A DNA stretch of 64,000 nucleotides. Source: Orientallactaga sibirica (lineage: Eukaryota; Chordata; Mammalia; Rodentia; Dipodidae). The position numbers and the translations under genes are program-made. Positions 1-12,200 of the stretch are shown one piece after another (positions within the stretch are counted from its first letter, which is position 1; every line of letters begins with the position of its first letter). The stretch covers positions 6,069,501-6,133,500 of the forward strand of contig JAEOAD010000015.1 in the NCBI GenBank assembly GCA_036365145.1, given 5' to 3'. The notes beneath the pieces were generated by a model that worked only from the letters and a program-made list of their open reading frames with translations, did not search any database and was not told the DNA's origin.

Positions 1-78
1 CCCATTCATTTTCATTCTCTCTCCCTCCCTACTGCTCCCCCTTTCTCCCCTTGCAAATAAATAAATAAAATATGTAAG
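1..78 (+). mobile_element. B2/Dip-like SINE, 3' end
   Basis: CCCATTC, CT-rich run and TTGCAAATAAATAAATAAA tail; the head lies outside the window. Confidence 0.75.
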
Positions 79-81
79 GGG

Positions 82-210
82 GGGCTGGAGAGATGGATTA
101 GCAGTTAAGGCTACAAGGTGGTACATGCATCTGGAGTTTGTTTGTAACAGCTAGAGGCCCAAGCACACCCATTCTTTCTCTATCTGCCCCTCTCTCTCTC
201 TCGCAAATAA

Positions 211-214
<4 letters not shown>
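82..214 (+). mobile_element. B2/Dip-like SINE with internal deletion
   Basis: GGGCTGGAGAGATGG head runs directly from TTAAGG into ACAAGGTGGTACATG, so the region with the B box is missing. Confidence 0.9.
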
Positions 215-255
<41 letters not shown>

Positions 256-263
256 TGCATACA

Positions 264-296
<33 letters not shown>

Positions 297-298
297 GT
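215..298. repeat. (AT)n and (ACAT)n microsatellite
   Basis: About 19 AT units, GCATGCAT, then about 8 ACAT units, grown from the tail of the preceding SINE. Confidence 0.97.
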
Positions 299-301
299 AT
301 G

Positions 302-495
302 TGGCTGGAGAGATGGCTCAGCTGTTAAGGTGCTTGCCTGCAAAGCCTTAGGACCTGGGTTTGACTCCCCAGTACCCACATAAAGCCAAATGCACAAAGT
401 GACACATGCAGCTAATGACACTGGCACTCTCTTGCACATGCTTTCTCTCTCTCTCTCTTTCTTTGTCTCTCTGTGCCTGCAAAATTTTAAAAAAA
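302..495 (+). mobile_element. B2/Dip-like SINE
   Basis: Complete, with A box (TGGCTCAGCTGTTAAGG), degenerate B box and CT run. Confidence 0.92.
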
Positions 496-699
496 GAGAG
501 ACTCCTCATATCACAGGCTACCCAGCCTAGCAAACATAACAACAAACAATAAGAGACCAGACTGTATCTCAAACAAGGTGGAAGTCCAGGACCAACACCA
601 AAGATCGTCCTCTGCCTTCCTCATGGACGTGTGCCATGACATGCACACACCTGCATTTAAAAACATACACTGAAAGATTTTCAGGGTTTTTGGGGGGGG

Positions 700-842
700 G
701 GGTGATTAGGTAGAATCTTGCTCTGGCCCAAGCTGACCTGGAGTTCACTATGTCATCTCAGGCTGGCTTCGAACTCACAGCGATGTTCCTATGTCTGCAT
801 TCCTGAGTGCTGGGATTAAAGGCATATGGCACCACGCCTGGC
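700..842 (-). mobile_element. B1 SINE
   Basis: Reverse B1 flanked by TGAAAGATTTT at 671-681 and 845-855 (target-site duplication). Confidence 0.93.
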
Positions 843-882
843 TATGAAAGATTTTTTTTAACATAGAAAATATAAAAGTAGA

Positions 883-1180
883 GGCTGGGGAGATGACTCA
901 GAGATTAAAGGTACTTGCTTGCAAAGCCTCCAGCCCAGGTTCAGTTCCCAAGCCACCCATGTAAAGCTGGTTGCAAAAAATGGCAAATGTGTCTAGAGTT
1001 TGTTTGCTGCATCAAAAAACCCTGGAACACCCCCCACAACCACACATTCAAATAAATAAATTAAAAATGTAAAGCTGGTTGCAAAAAATGGCAAATGTGT
1101 CTGGAGTTTGCTGCATCAAAAGACCCTGAAACCCCCCCACCCCCCCCACACACACAACCACACATTCAAATAAACAAATC
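883..1180 (+). mobile_element. B2/Dip-like SINE with internal tandem duplication
   Basis: The 3' half from GTAAAGCTGGTTGCAAAAAA is present twice (from 961 and from 1069). Confidence 0.92.
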
Positions 1181-1201
1181 AAACATGAAAAAAAGAAAAC
1201 A

Positions 1202-1350
1202 GCCTGATGTGGTTGGTGGTGCATATCTTTAATCCCAGCACTTGAGAGGCAGAGATAGAAGGATCACTGTGTGTTTGAGACCAGCCTAGAACTATAGAGT
1301 GAGTTCCAGGTCAACCTGGGCTAGAGTGAGACCCTACCTTGGGGAAAAAA
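1202..1350 (+). mobile_element. B1 SINE, diverged
   Basis: GCCTGATGTGGTTGGTGGTG head; right half typical. Confidence 0.85.
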
Positions 1351-1359
1351 ATGAAAATA

Positions 1360-2250
1360 CAAAATAAAAATTGTTAGGATGCTTGTTGTGGCAAAATATG
1401 TAGGGAAGTATCTATAAGCAATTTTACCATCTAGTGGGGAAATGGTTGGGTTATTATAATAGTTGTGTTTTTCAGTCACTTAAAATGCGCATCCTGGAGT
1501 GCTAGCTGTTCTCTTCAGATGCTGCACCAGTCCTAGGGGAGAAAGCATATGAGAGAGTCCTTGGCCTGGGCCATTAACAGTCTGATTAGAGAGAGAGAAA
1601 CCTAAAATATAATGGCCCTACCTGCATATCCTGGCACCCAGGGGAGAGACACAGGAAGGAGAGAAGGTGAGTCCTGGCCCTGAGGAAACATGACCTGAGT
1701 CCTGAGAAGCAAGTGCAGTTCAGGCTCATGAAGAAAGGGCAGCAGGATGACATCCATTACCTGCTCACAGCAGGTGCTCAGTAAATTATGGCACTCGCTT
1801 CTATTGAAGTAGGATGGTGGACATGCTGAGAACTAGAAGCTATCCACAAACAGCTAAGAGGAATTCTGACTCTGGGATCAGCATTAGAAAAGATGGCTTT
1901 GTGAGGAAGATGACTTCATGTGAGGGTATGCTGAGGGTGAGGTGCCTTTGGAACACCAGGTAAGGAAGAATTGACCTGACCAAGGTAGAAGTCCAGAAAT
2001 ATCTGGTTACAGATGCTGGGCCTTAACAGCAGAGAACCTGGGGCAGCAGCTACATTTGCAAATGGACTGAAAGAAGATGTGATAAAGACTAAGGGGGCCA
2101 GTAAGGCTGGAGGTGAGGGCAGGGAGAATGTATTGTACAGGCTGCCAACAACATACAATAAAGCTGAAAAGTAGTGTGGGGATTGGTAGTGAGCTGAAGG
2201 TTTCCTGTTAACCTAATGTGTATCATTTCAGATCCTGTCATTAAAAATGT
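1360..2250. other. ITSN2 intron, unique sequence
   Basis: No exon or young repeat. CAGCAGGTGCTCAGTAAATT near 1768 resembles the end of an old L2 or MIR element. Confidence 0.4.
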
Positions 2251-2252
2251 GA

Positions 2253-2445
2253 GGGTTGAGGAGATAGCTCAGTGGTTAAAGGCACTTGCCAGCATGGATT
2301 TTATTCCCCAGTACCCATGTAAAACAAGATGCACAAAGTAATACATGTATATGGAGTTCTTTGGCAGTGGCAAGAGGCCCTGGCACACCCATTCTCTTTC
2401 TCTTTCTGCTCACAAATAAACACATAAATATTTTAAAAATAAAAT
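2253..2445 (+). mobile_element. B2/Dip-like SINE
   Basis: GGGTTGAGGAGATAGCTCAGTGG head to TTTTAAAAATAAAATAA tail. Confidence 0.88.
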
Positions 2446-2497
2446 AAGCTTGAAATCAAGAAGGTGGTCATAGGCAAGGGCTTTGGCCAGTGTTTAC

Positions 2498-3029
2498 TGT
2501 AAGGTTCATGAAAGACCAAAGACCATGCAGGACCACTCTGAGTCAGGAAAAGTACTGTTTAATGGAGTGGGAGAGCCTGCACCTTGCAGATGGTCTAAGG
2601 CCATCTAAGGTCAGTGGCAGATCGGTGGTCTGGTCTGGGAAAGGAGGTCCGGCCACCCTAGAGGGCGACCAGGAGCCTCCTATCTGAGTCACAGCACCAG
2701 ATGTGAAGTTCATGAACAACCAAAGACCATGCACGACCACTCTGAGAAAAAGTGCTGTTTAATGAGTCCCGAGCTGCCAGGCTGTCTCACAGGAGAAGAG
2801 AGAGAGAGAGAGGACAGCCAGCATAAATCTAGATAGTTTGGGTTTTTATAGGGTTTTTCTTTCTTGGAGGGGGATACAGAAGACAAAGCACTGAGGAGTT
2901 CAGGGGAGAGCAGGAGGTAATCAATCAGAGAATGGATTGCCATCAGAAGCAGAGCCAGGTTGTCTGGTAGGAAAACTGTAGCCAAGGGCATTGTTAGGTC
3001 AGGGGAGAAAGTTTTAGGCAATGTAAACA
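2498..3029 (-). mobile_element. Endogenous retrovirus remnant, antisense in ITSN2 intron
   Basis: On the minus strand an LTR of about 328 bp (3029-2702) begins TGT and ends ACA, has a TATA-like CCTATAAAAA (2843-2852 region) and ATTAAA as a possible poly(A) signal. It is followed by an 18-bp primer-binding-site-like sequence (2699-2682) and about 100 bp of internal sequence. A partial second LTR end (about 2575-2498) repeats the first. All coding genes are absent. No protein can be made from it. Confidence 0.72.
2682..2699 (-). other. Primer binding site of the ERV remnant, tRNA-His type
   Basis: Minus strand reads TGGTGCTGTGACTCAGAT, two changes from the tRNA-His type PBS TGGTGCCGTGACTCGGAT, and lies two bases after the ACA end of the LTR. 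Confidence 0.6.
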
Positions 3030-3154
3030 TCTGAAGTTATATGAATCAGGCTGCTATTGTTCTCCTTCACCTCGACTCCATCCTGGGACTCTTGTCCTAC
3101 CTAACATTTGCTTTGACTGGGTATGGTTTCACAGGTCTTTCAACTGTCTTGCAG

Positions 3155-3253
3155 AAACTGGCATCAGACCCTCGGTGTAAAGGAATGCCCCTGTCCAGCT
3201 TCCTGCTGAAGCCCATGCAGAGAATCACTCGATACCCACTGATCATCAGAAGT
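3155..3253 (+). CDS. ITSN2: ITSN2 exon: C-terminal part of DH domain
   Basis: This 33-codon exon, phase 0 at both ends, follows a pyrimidine-rich acceptor ending GTCTTGCAG and is followed by donor GTGAGTG. It encodes the conserved DH helix with [13 protein letters not shown], the signature stretch of Dbl-family exchange factors that contacts the GTPase. The preceding exon is not in the window. An antisense retroviral LTR ends only about 125 bp upstream of the acceptor. Confidence 0.95.
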
Positions 3254-6200
3254 GTGAGTGTTCAGGCTGAGATGCCAGTGTGATTTAGGAGCCTGGCTAG
3301 ACAGAGGCCAAATACCCAGGGTACAGGAGAGAATTTCCTGCCTATGGCTCAGTCTTGTGTATGCACAATCCTAAGGGCTAATATCTTGAAGTGGGCAAAT
3401 AAAAGGAACATCTGATGTCACATCCTTTGTCTCTGCAGAACCATCTTAGCATCCCATAGTCATAGTTGCTTAAGGGGTAGGATGGGCACCCTCAAGGTGT
3501 TCATGATGCTCCAGAGATAGTGTGGATGCACCAGTTAGAATAATTATGGGCTCCAGTCATTCTTCTGAATCTTAAGTCAACTAAGCACCTTGACCTTCGT
3601 GTCCTAGGAGTCTCCCTCAGAACATCCTCAACAGAGCCCAAGATCCTGCTTCAGCTTGCTGAGCAATCCTTCCGTCCTTTCTTTTATTTTCTTACTTTTT
3701 TTTTTTTTTTTTTTTTGAGGTAGGGTTTCGCTCTGGCCTAGGCTGACCTGGAATTCACTATGTAGTCTCAGGGTGGCCTCGAACTCACAGTGATCCTCCT
3801 ACCTCTGTCCCCCTGAGTGTTGGGAATAAAGGTATGTGCCACCATGCCCAGCCATTTCTATAATTCCATTCATCTTTCTTTCTTTTTTTTTTTTTTTTTT
3901 TAATTTGAGAGAGACAGAGAGAATGGGCGCTAACGAACTCCAGACACATGAGCTTCCTTGTGGGCAAGTGCGGCATTGCGCCCTTGCATCACTTTTTGCA
4001 TCTGGCTAAACATGGAACCTGGAGATTGGAACCGGCATTCTTAGGCTTGGCAGGCAGGCGCCTTAACCCTCAAGCCATCTTTTCAGCCCTCATCTTTCTT
4101 TTTTATATAAGCATCTTGAGGTAGTATACTTTCTAAAGCGAATCTGGTTTTATAAAGCATTATTTCACAAATAATCACTGATATTATGTAAATGAAAACT
4201 AACAGTAATGATAGAAGACTGTTCCTTGATTTTTGGTCTACATGCTACATAAACTCCACAGATCCAAAGTCACAGTTGTCAATGCCAGACTGACCCATTC
4301 ATCTCCAGCCCTGAATATTTCACTGAAATATTGCGAGCCAGATATGTTTCAGAATTCAGAATGTAATTTTCAAGTACTGCATATATATGAGTCTCCAGCA
4401 AAGCCTGGACAGTACTTATAACCAAACACTTATATTACTTTAATGAAATATACATGTGAGTAATCACTGAAAGTAAGACACATAAATATACCTCTTCTGT
4501 TCAGGTCAAGTTTACCACCAAACAAGGAGACAAAAAACTTGTGCTTTGGACTTATAAACAAAAGACTGTGGATCCCTCCAAATAAAGTGCAAGGATAGAC
4601 AGTGGTCACCTACTGATGAACCCTCCTTCCCAGAGGGACCACATGAAGTTATGTTCTGCCTCTGTTTACATGTAGATGTTTGGGATCACTTCAGAATAAA
4701 CAATGCATGTTTCCTACATGCCCATAACACAATCTTATGTATTTTTCCTTTACTTTATTAGATTTTTCCCAAAGATCAGTGATCCCAAAATGGCATAATC
4801 CATGACTGTTCAACAAGTTGACACACTTGTTGATGGCTAGAAAGATGGCTTAGGAGTTCAAGGTGCTTGCTTGTAAAGCTTGCCGACCTAGGTTCAATTC
4901 CCCAGAACCTACACAAAGCTAGATGGGCATTCATTTGCAGTGACAAATGACCCTGACATCCTGTACCCCCACACATGCAAATATATAATTAAAAAAAAAA
5001 AGAAAAACACACTTGTCAAAATTATTGGGGCTGGGAAGATGATTCAGTGGCTAAAGGCACTTGCTTGTAAAGCTTGCTGGCCTGGGTTCCATTTCCCAAT
5101 AACCACATAAAGTCAGATGGTCAAAGTGGCGAATGTGTCTGGAGCTCATTTGTAGTGGTAGGAGGCCCTAGCGCACCCATTCCTCCCTTCTCTCCTCTCC
5201 CCTCCCCTTCCCTTCCCTTCTGCTAATAAATAAATAAATAAATATTTCTTTTTCTTTTTATGTTTGGAGAGAGAAAGAGAGGGAGAGGGAGACAGAGAAT
5301 GGGCGCACCAGCAGCCTCTCAGCCACTGTTAACGAACTCCAGATGCATGCGCCCCCTTGTGGGCAAGTGCAGCATTGCGCCCTTGTGTCACTTTGCATCT
5401 GGCTAAACATGGGACCTGGAGATTGGAACCGGTGTTCTTAGGCTTAGCAGGCAGGTGCCTAAACTGCTAAGCCATCTCTCCAGCCCAAATATTCCTTCTT
5501 ACTTGCAGCTAGTTTAATAATGAAGGGTTCACCCTAAAAGCTAAGATTTAGCTAAGCCTGGTAATATAATGCCTGTAATCCCAGCAGTTAGGTAGTGCAG
5601 GATGATCAGGAGTTCAAGGTTATTCTTGGCTACATTATGAATTCAAGGCCAACCTGAGCTACCTGAGACCCTGGCACAAAAGCAAAAATAAAATAATGTA
5701 TATATACATATATTATATATATAGTGATTATTTAGATAAACTTGAGGTCAGTGGATCGTTGGTAGGAAGGTGAAGAATACAATGTGAGTGGCATGACTCT
5801 GCCCACTTTATTCCAGATCCTGGAGAACACGCCTCAGAGTCACGTGGACCACTCCTCCCTAAAACTGGCCCTGGAGCGAGCTGAGGAACTGTGTTCTCAA
5901 GTAAACGAGGGAGTTCGGGAGAAGGAAAATTCAGACCGACTGGAATGGATCCAGGCGCATGTGCAGTGTGAAGGTCTGGCAGAGGTGAGGCACTGAGTTG
6001 AGCTGAAGGCTTCCAGGCAAGTTCTGGTTAAAAAGTTGCTACACCTCCACTCAGACTGCAGGCTCACAACCCTGCCCCTACCAGACGCTCCTTGGAGAGA
6101 CATTTTGAGTTCTTTGAATTCAGCTAGTAAAAAACAATATAAAGCCGGGCGTGGTGGCGCACGCCTTTAATCCCAGCACTCGGGAGGCAGAGGTAGGAGG

Positions 6201-9200
6201 ATCGCCGAGAGTTCGAGGCCACCCTGAGACTACATAGTTAATTCCAGGTCAGCCTGGACCAGAGTGAGACCCCACCTCACAAAACCAAAAAAAAAAAAAA
6301 AACCAATATAAGTGCAGATTTTTCACTGGGCCAGTGGGAACTCTGAAGAGTCATAAATGGGAAATTCTTTTCTGGAAGAGTAGGATGGTTAGTTCTGAGA
6401 CTTACAAGTTGGCATTTTCTTCTCTTTAAGCAACTTACTTTCAACTCCCTCACCAACTGCTTGGGGCCACGCAAGCTTTTGCACAGTGGGAAGTTATACA
6501 AGACCAAGAGCAATAAGGAATTACAGGGATTCCTCTTCAATGACTTCCTGCTTCTTACCTACATGGTCAAGCAGTTTGCCATTTCCTCTGGCTCTGAGAA
6601 GCTCTTCAGCTCCAAGTCCAATGCTCAGTTCAAAATGTATAAAACGGTGAGTTCCACATACCTGCCATAGCATCCGGAGCCCAGAGCTTCACCTTTAGCA
6701 GAGCGGCTGTCTCTAGGCTGGGCCTGTCCTGTCCACAAAGGCTGCCTCACCTGCTTCAGAAGGTGTCTTTACCACTTCCCAAGGGAAGGAGCCCAGTGCA
6801 CCAGGCCTCTGCTGCCTGCTGCAGGTGGCAGCACAATCCAGCTTCAGGATTTGACTTTCTCTGGCAAACAGGACAGAGATGTCTGTCCGACCTCTAGCTA
6901 TATCCAGCATCCTTCACTGGAAACCAAGCCTGGCGTAAGGATGGTTTAAGTGTGCTGAGGCGAGCCTATTGTGGCAGCAGCACAGGCACGCCGAGGTCCT
7001 GGCCCCAGCTCAGTAATACCTGATCCACTCGAGCACTTACCTTTGCTCGCTGTTTCTTCCTGGGTGAAAGACCTTAGACACATTGAGCTTCTCTACAAGG
7101 CTCTTGACAGCAAACAGAACTCTCCCTGGATACAGGTGGGTGGAGTGTTCTGGCCTATGTCATAGCCTGTATTTTGGCCCTAATTCTTTCAGCCCATTTT
7201 CCTGAATGAAGTGTTGGTGAAACTGCCCACAGACCCTTCCAGCGATGAGCCCATCTTCCATATTTCCCACATTGATCGGGTCTACACCCTCCGAACAGAC
7301 AACATTAACGAGAGGTCAGTCCTGACTATGTGTGGCCTGCATTGACATCAAGGAGAAAGCCTAGACATCTCCCTCTGCCATAACCCATCTCCACCCATGC
7401 TCAAGTCCTACCAGCTCCATCCTTGCCACCTCTAACACCCCCCTGCACTCCAGTCCCACAGTAGGGGCTTGGCTTCAATGCTGAATCGCACAGCTGCCTC
7501 CTAATAGTTTCCTGCTCCATTCGACACTCTCATAAGCTTCCAAAGTGGCAGAACTGATGCCTCAGACCCACTGAAATCTCATCAGGGTCTACCTGAACCC
7601 CCTAGACCTGCACCACATGAGGTTGCACTTGGGCAAATGGCTGCCCTCCCTGCCATATACCCTCCCATCATGCGTCCCTTCTGTGGAGCTTCCAGGGGCC
7701 CCTGCTGTCCTTTGCTCAGGTTTCTGGTAACAGCCCAGCATACTGAGTTGTCATCAGTGTGATTAACTAGCTCTGGCTGTCCAGCATCTCACAAGGCTCT
7801 GGTGTTCCATAAGCAGTTGAGAACAGTCTGTAGAAGTTCTCGGTTCATCCTTGACTAGCATTTGAGTCTGTATAAGCAAGGTTAGCAAAGGTGAGGACTG
7901 TGGAGCTGCAGGCTGCACTGGATCCCGGGAGTCCCCATGGCCATGCTCTGCTTCTCCTCCAGGACAGCCTGGGTTCAGAAGATCAAGGCTGCCTCAGAGC
8001 AGTACATCGACACTGAGAAGAAGAAGCGGGAAAAGGCTTATCAAGGTACCCAGTGGTGCCCTGGAGGGTGGGAACCGGCTGCCGGGGCATGTAGGCAGGG
8101 TGGAGTCTGACCCTAAGAAGCACAAGCTGCTTCCCTGTTACTAAGGCTTGGGAAATGGGTTCAGGTCACAGCAAAGAAGCCTGACCCCTCTCACTGCCAG
8201 TATTCCACAGCACCCTGAATCCTACCACACGCTGTGAGCAGGAAGTGGGGGAGACTTGGAACCAGGTGCAGGGCTTGTTTGCCTTCTATCTGTGGTGGTT
8301 TCTGTCCTTAATTACCCACACACACATTTCCATTCACAACTAACCTCGCCCTGATGGGGTTCATTCCACTCTGCTGCATTGTAGCATACTGCTTCTCTCC
8401 TCCCAGCCCTGGCCTCCAGAACCTCAACCTGCAGCCCAGTGCTCTGGACCCTCGGCTTGCTCATTTTACAGCCTTCACCCAGCCTTCCTTGGCTCACTGA
8501 CTTCACTCCACAGCCTTCCCCGTTGCTGCTCTTTCAAAGACATCCATGACCTACCCAGTGACTTGGCTCCCTTTCCTTGTCTAGCTTCCCGTACCCAAGG
8601 GCAGGTCATCCAGGTCCATCATTCCCTCTGGACCTCCTCATATCCTGACACTCCTCCTACCCAGCTTCATCTGCCTTCCCAGCTGCTCTTCTCCCCTCTT
8701 ACTGTAAGTTCTGCACTCCTGTGAGCACTGTCCTCATCTCGGGCACTCCTCCCATGGAGACCCACCTTCCAGGCTCAGAAGTAGGTCCTGGCAATTCTCC
8801 CCTAGCCCCACCACTCTGAAGCCAGCTCTGTGGAGACAGCTTGCACCACTGCTCTGCTCTCTAGGCCTATTGGCCCTTCCAGGGGCTTTATCAGCCTCTT
8901 CCTTGGAGCTTCTTCTGAGAAGCTCTAAGGTAGTGTTGATCTGGGCCACCATGCTGAAGTTCTGGAGGATACCTCTCCCTACCTGAGTATCTTCCCTTTT
9001 GCCTCCCAAATTAAGGAAATATTTCTACCCCAAACTCAGGGCCCCATCCTTGGCATTACCACTGTTACCAAGCCCCATGCCCTACTATTTCCCCTACTGA
9101 TGCATACTTAACAACCCCCCACCTGTCCCCATTGGGATTCTTCCCATTCTCCTGCTTCCTCTTTGACTTGGCAGCTCAAGTTCAATTCCATAGCACCCAT

Positions 9201-12200
9201 GTTAACACCAGGCATGCGTGCACACACACACACACACACACATGTAAATAATTTTTTTTTAATTGAAGAAAGCTGTGCATGGTGGAGCATAATCCCAGTA
9301 CTGGTTTTCACTGGACCAGTGAGTTCAAGGCCACCCTGAGACTACAGAGTAAATTCCAGGTCAACATGGGCTAGAGCAAGACCCTACCTCAAAAACAAAA
9401 AATTTAAGAGCCAGGCATGGTGGCACACACCTTTAGGCCTATAAGTTCAAAGCCAGCCTGGGCCACAGAGTGAGTTCTAGGTCAACCTAGGCTAGACTGA
9501 GACTTTGCCTTGAAAAAAAAAAAAAATAGAACAAGACCTAATCTAAAACTGCTTGCTAAGATGAAATTCTCATTATGTAACTGGAATTCTGGTGAGTGAT
9601 TCAGACTTTGTTATTTGTTATTTGTTATTTACATTTTAACCCTACCATTTAAAAACTCTGAGTTGGGCTGGAGAGATGGCTTAACCCTTAAGATGTTACA
9701 CTGCAAAGCCAAAGGACCCAGGTTCAACTTTCCAGGACCCACGTAAGCTAGATGCATAAGGGGTCACATGCATCTGGAGTCTGTTTACATTGGCTGGAGG
9801 CCCTGAGTGCCCATTCTCTATGTGCCTCTTTCTCTCTCCTTCTATCAAATAAATAAATAAAAATAAAAATATATATTTAAAAAAAAACTCCAAGTTGAAC
9901 AGTTTTGTAGCTAAGGCAGGAGGATCAGGAGTTCAGGGCCAGCCTGGGAGAGAGTGAGAACGTGCCTCAAAAAAAGCTCTGAAGCCGGGTGTGGTGGCAC
10001 ATGCCTTTAATCCCAGCACTCAGGAGGCAGAGGTAGGAGGATCGCCATGAGTTCAAGGCCACCCTGAGAATACATAGTGAATTCCAGGTCAGCCTGGACT
10101 AGAGTGAGACCCTACCTCAAAAAAAAAAAAAAAAAAAAAAAAAAGCTCTGAGCTGAGCACATTATAGTGCTTTCCAAGGCTCAGTTTTTCTATAAAGTAG
10201 AGAATCTAAACCAGTCATGGTGGTGCACGCTTTAATCCCAGCACTTGGAAGGCAGAGGTAGGAGGATTGCAGTAAGTTCTAGGCCAACCTAGAACTCCAA
10301 AGTTCCAGATCAGCCTAAACTACAGTGAAGACCCTACCTTGAAAAACCATAAAAGAGGGGGGGTATTTACCTTATAAGGTAATTATGCAATTTCAGTATA
10401 ATTTTTTGTTTTGTTTTTTCAAGGTAGGGTCTTACTGTAGCCCAGGCTGACCTGAAATTCATTTTGTAGTCTCAGGGTACCGAGACCTCCTCCCAAGTGC
10501 TGGGATTAAAGGCATGCGCCACCATGCCCGGCAATTTCAGTATAATTTATGTAAAGGTCTAGCACATACCTATACAAAGTAAGTGACCAACAAATGTTAC
10601 TTGCTGGAAGTGTTGAACAAATACATGTATTATTATTATTATTATTACTATTATTATTATTTTGATTTTTCAAAGTAGAGTCTCGCTCTAGTTCAGGCTG
10701 ACCTGGAATTCACTATGTAGTCTCAGGATGGCCTCAAACTCACAGCTATCCTCCTACCGCTGCCTCCCAAAAGCTGGGATTAAAGACATGTACCACCGTG
10801 CCCGGCTCACATACATGTATTATTGTCTTATTACTATTAGTGCTTTTCTAGGCATTTGAAGAGTTAATATAAGGGTTATTAAAGCAGTAAGTGTGTGACA
10901 GTGGGCTCTACTCTACTAAGCACAGAGGAGAGAAACATTACACAGAATTTCAGACCCAGTAGGCTAGGGGTGCTCTCAAGTCAAGGCTAGTGGTTCACAG
11001 AGGAAAGAAGTCTAAAGTGTTTGAGATTGGCCTGGATCTTCAAGGATGAGTAGGATGTTAATAGGTAAAGTTGATGGGCAAGGCTTTCCTAGCTGACGAC
11101 ATGCCTGGGGGAAGACCTGGAGCATCCATGTGCTGGGCAGTTGGGTCCAGAGCCCATGAGGCTAGAGATAATAATCTAGTTGGAACTGAGACAGTGAGGG
11201 TAGGGAGCATCGCATGCTCTCAGCATGAGGTTCACACTCCAACAGAAAAACATACTGAGTAGCCCACGCCTTTAATGTAAAGTAATGTAAATAACAGCAC
11301 TCAGGAGGCAAAGGTAGGAGGATCACTGCAAGTTCAAGGCCACCCTGAGACTACATAGTGAATTCCAGATCAGCCTGGACTAAAGTGAAATCCTACCTTG
11401 AAAAAAAAAAAAAAAAAAAAAAAAAAACACCGGGGGCTAAGTAAGGAGGTGGGTGGCTCAGTGGTTAAATGCCCTTGCTTGCAGTGCCTGCTGACCTGAG
11501 TTTAATTCCACAGTATCCACAGAAAGCCAGACACCCAAAGTGGCACATGTGTCTAGAGTTCATTTACAATGACAAGAGGTCCTGGTGCACTAATACATTT
11601 TTCCCTCCCTGCCTCCTTCCTTCTTCTCTTTCTCAAATAGATCAAAATACAGAAAATATTTTAATAGCTTTTCATTTAAAAAGCATAGAAAAAGCTTAGT
11701 CTCTTTACTGTGCTGTCAGCATTTTCAGAAGAAATTAACATGACTCATGTTCCTCTTTTGTAGCCCGTTCTCAAAAGACTTCAGGTATTGGGCGTCTAAT
11801 GGTGCATGTCGTTGAAGCTACAGAATTAAAAGCCTGTAAGCCAAATGGTAAATGCTTCTTTGATTCAATACATGTGGTAATGTTCCACTCTACTGGTGCC
11901 TCTTTTGATCACCGAATAAATAGAATGCTTTTAAAAGACAGTGTTTCCAGTGTCACTAGAATGGTGATGAGCTAATTATTGGGCCAGTATCATTGCTATG
12001 TTTCCCCAGTAAGTACCAACACCCACAACCCTGAGTGCTTCTGCAAGAAAAACCACAAAGCACACGCACAGGCTTCCAGGCTTGTGGGGAGCAGTCTTGG
12101 TGTTAGATCTCATACTTGGGCCCCAGGATTTTGATCCTATTGGAATTTTTGGGAAATTGGGTGTCATATTGCTGAAACCACAAGGTAACTGTGCTTCACC

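Larger units (their letters stand above)
10145..10618 (+). mobile_element. MIR SINE split by two B1 insertions
   Basis: Three pieces follow MIR order: CTCAGTTTTTCTATAAAGTA (about 10180), ACCTTATAAGGTAATTATGC (10370) and GTCTAGCACATACC...AGTAAGTGACCAACAAATGT (10557-10598). B1 copies of opposite orientation separate them. Confidence 0.7.

Noticed and set aside
6971..7165. Possible extra ITSN2 exon ending GGATACAG/GTGGGTGG
   Set aside because: The flanking exons (6646 and 7193) already join in frame as in intersectin 2, and the translated text has no PH similarity.
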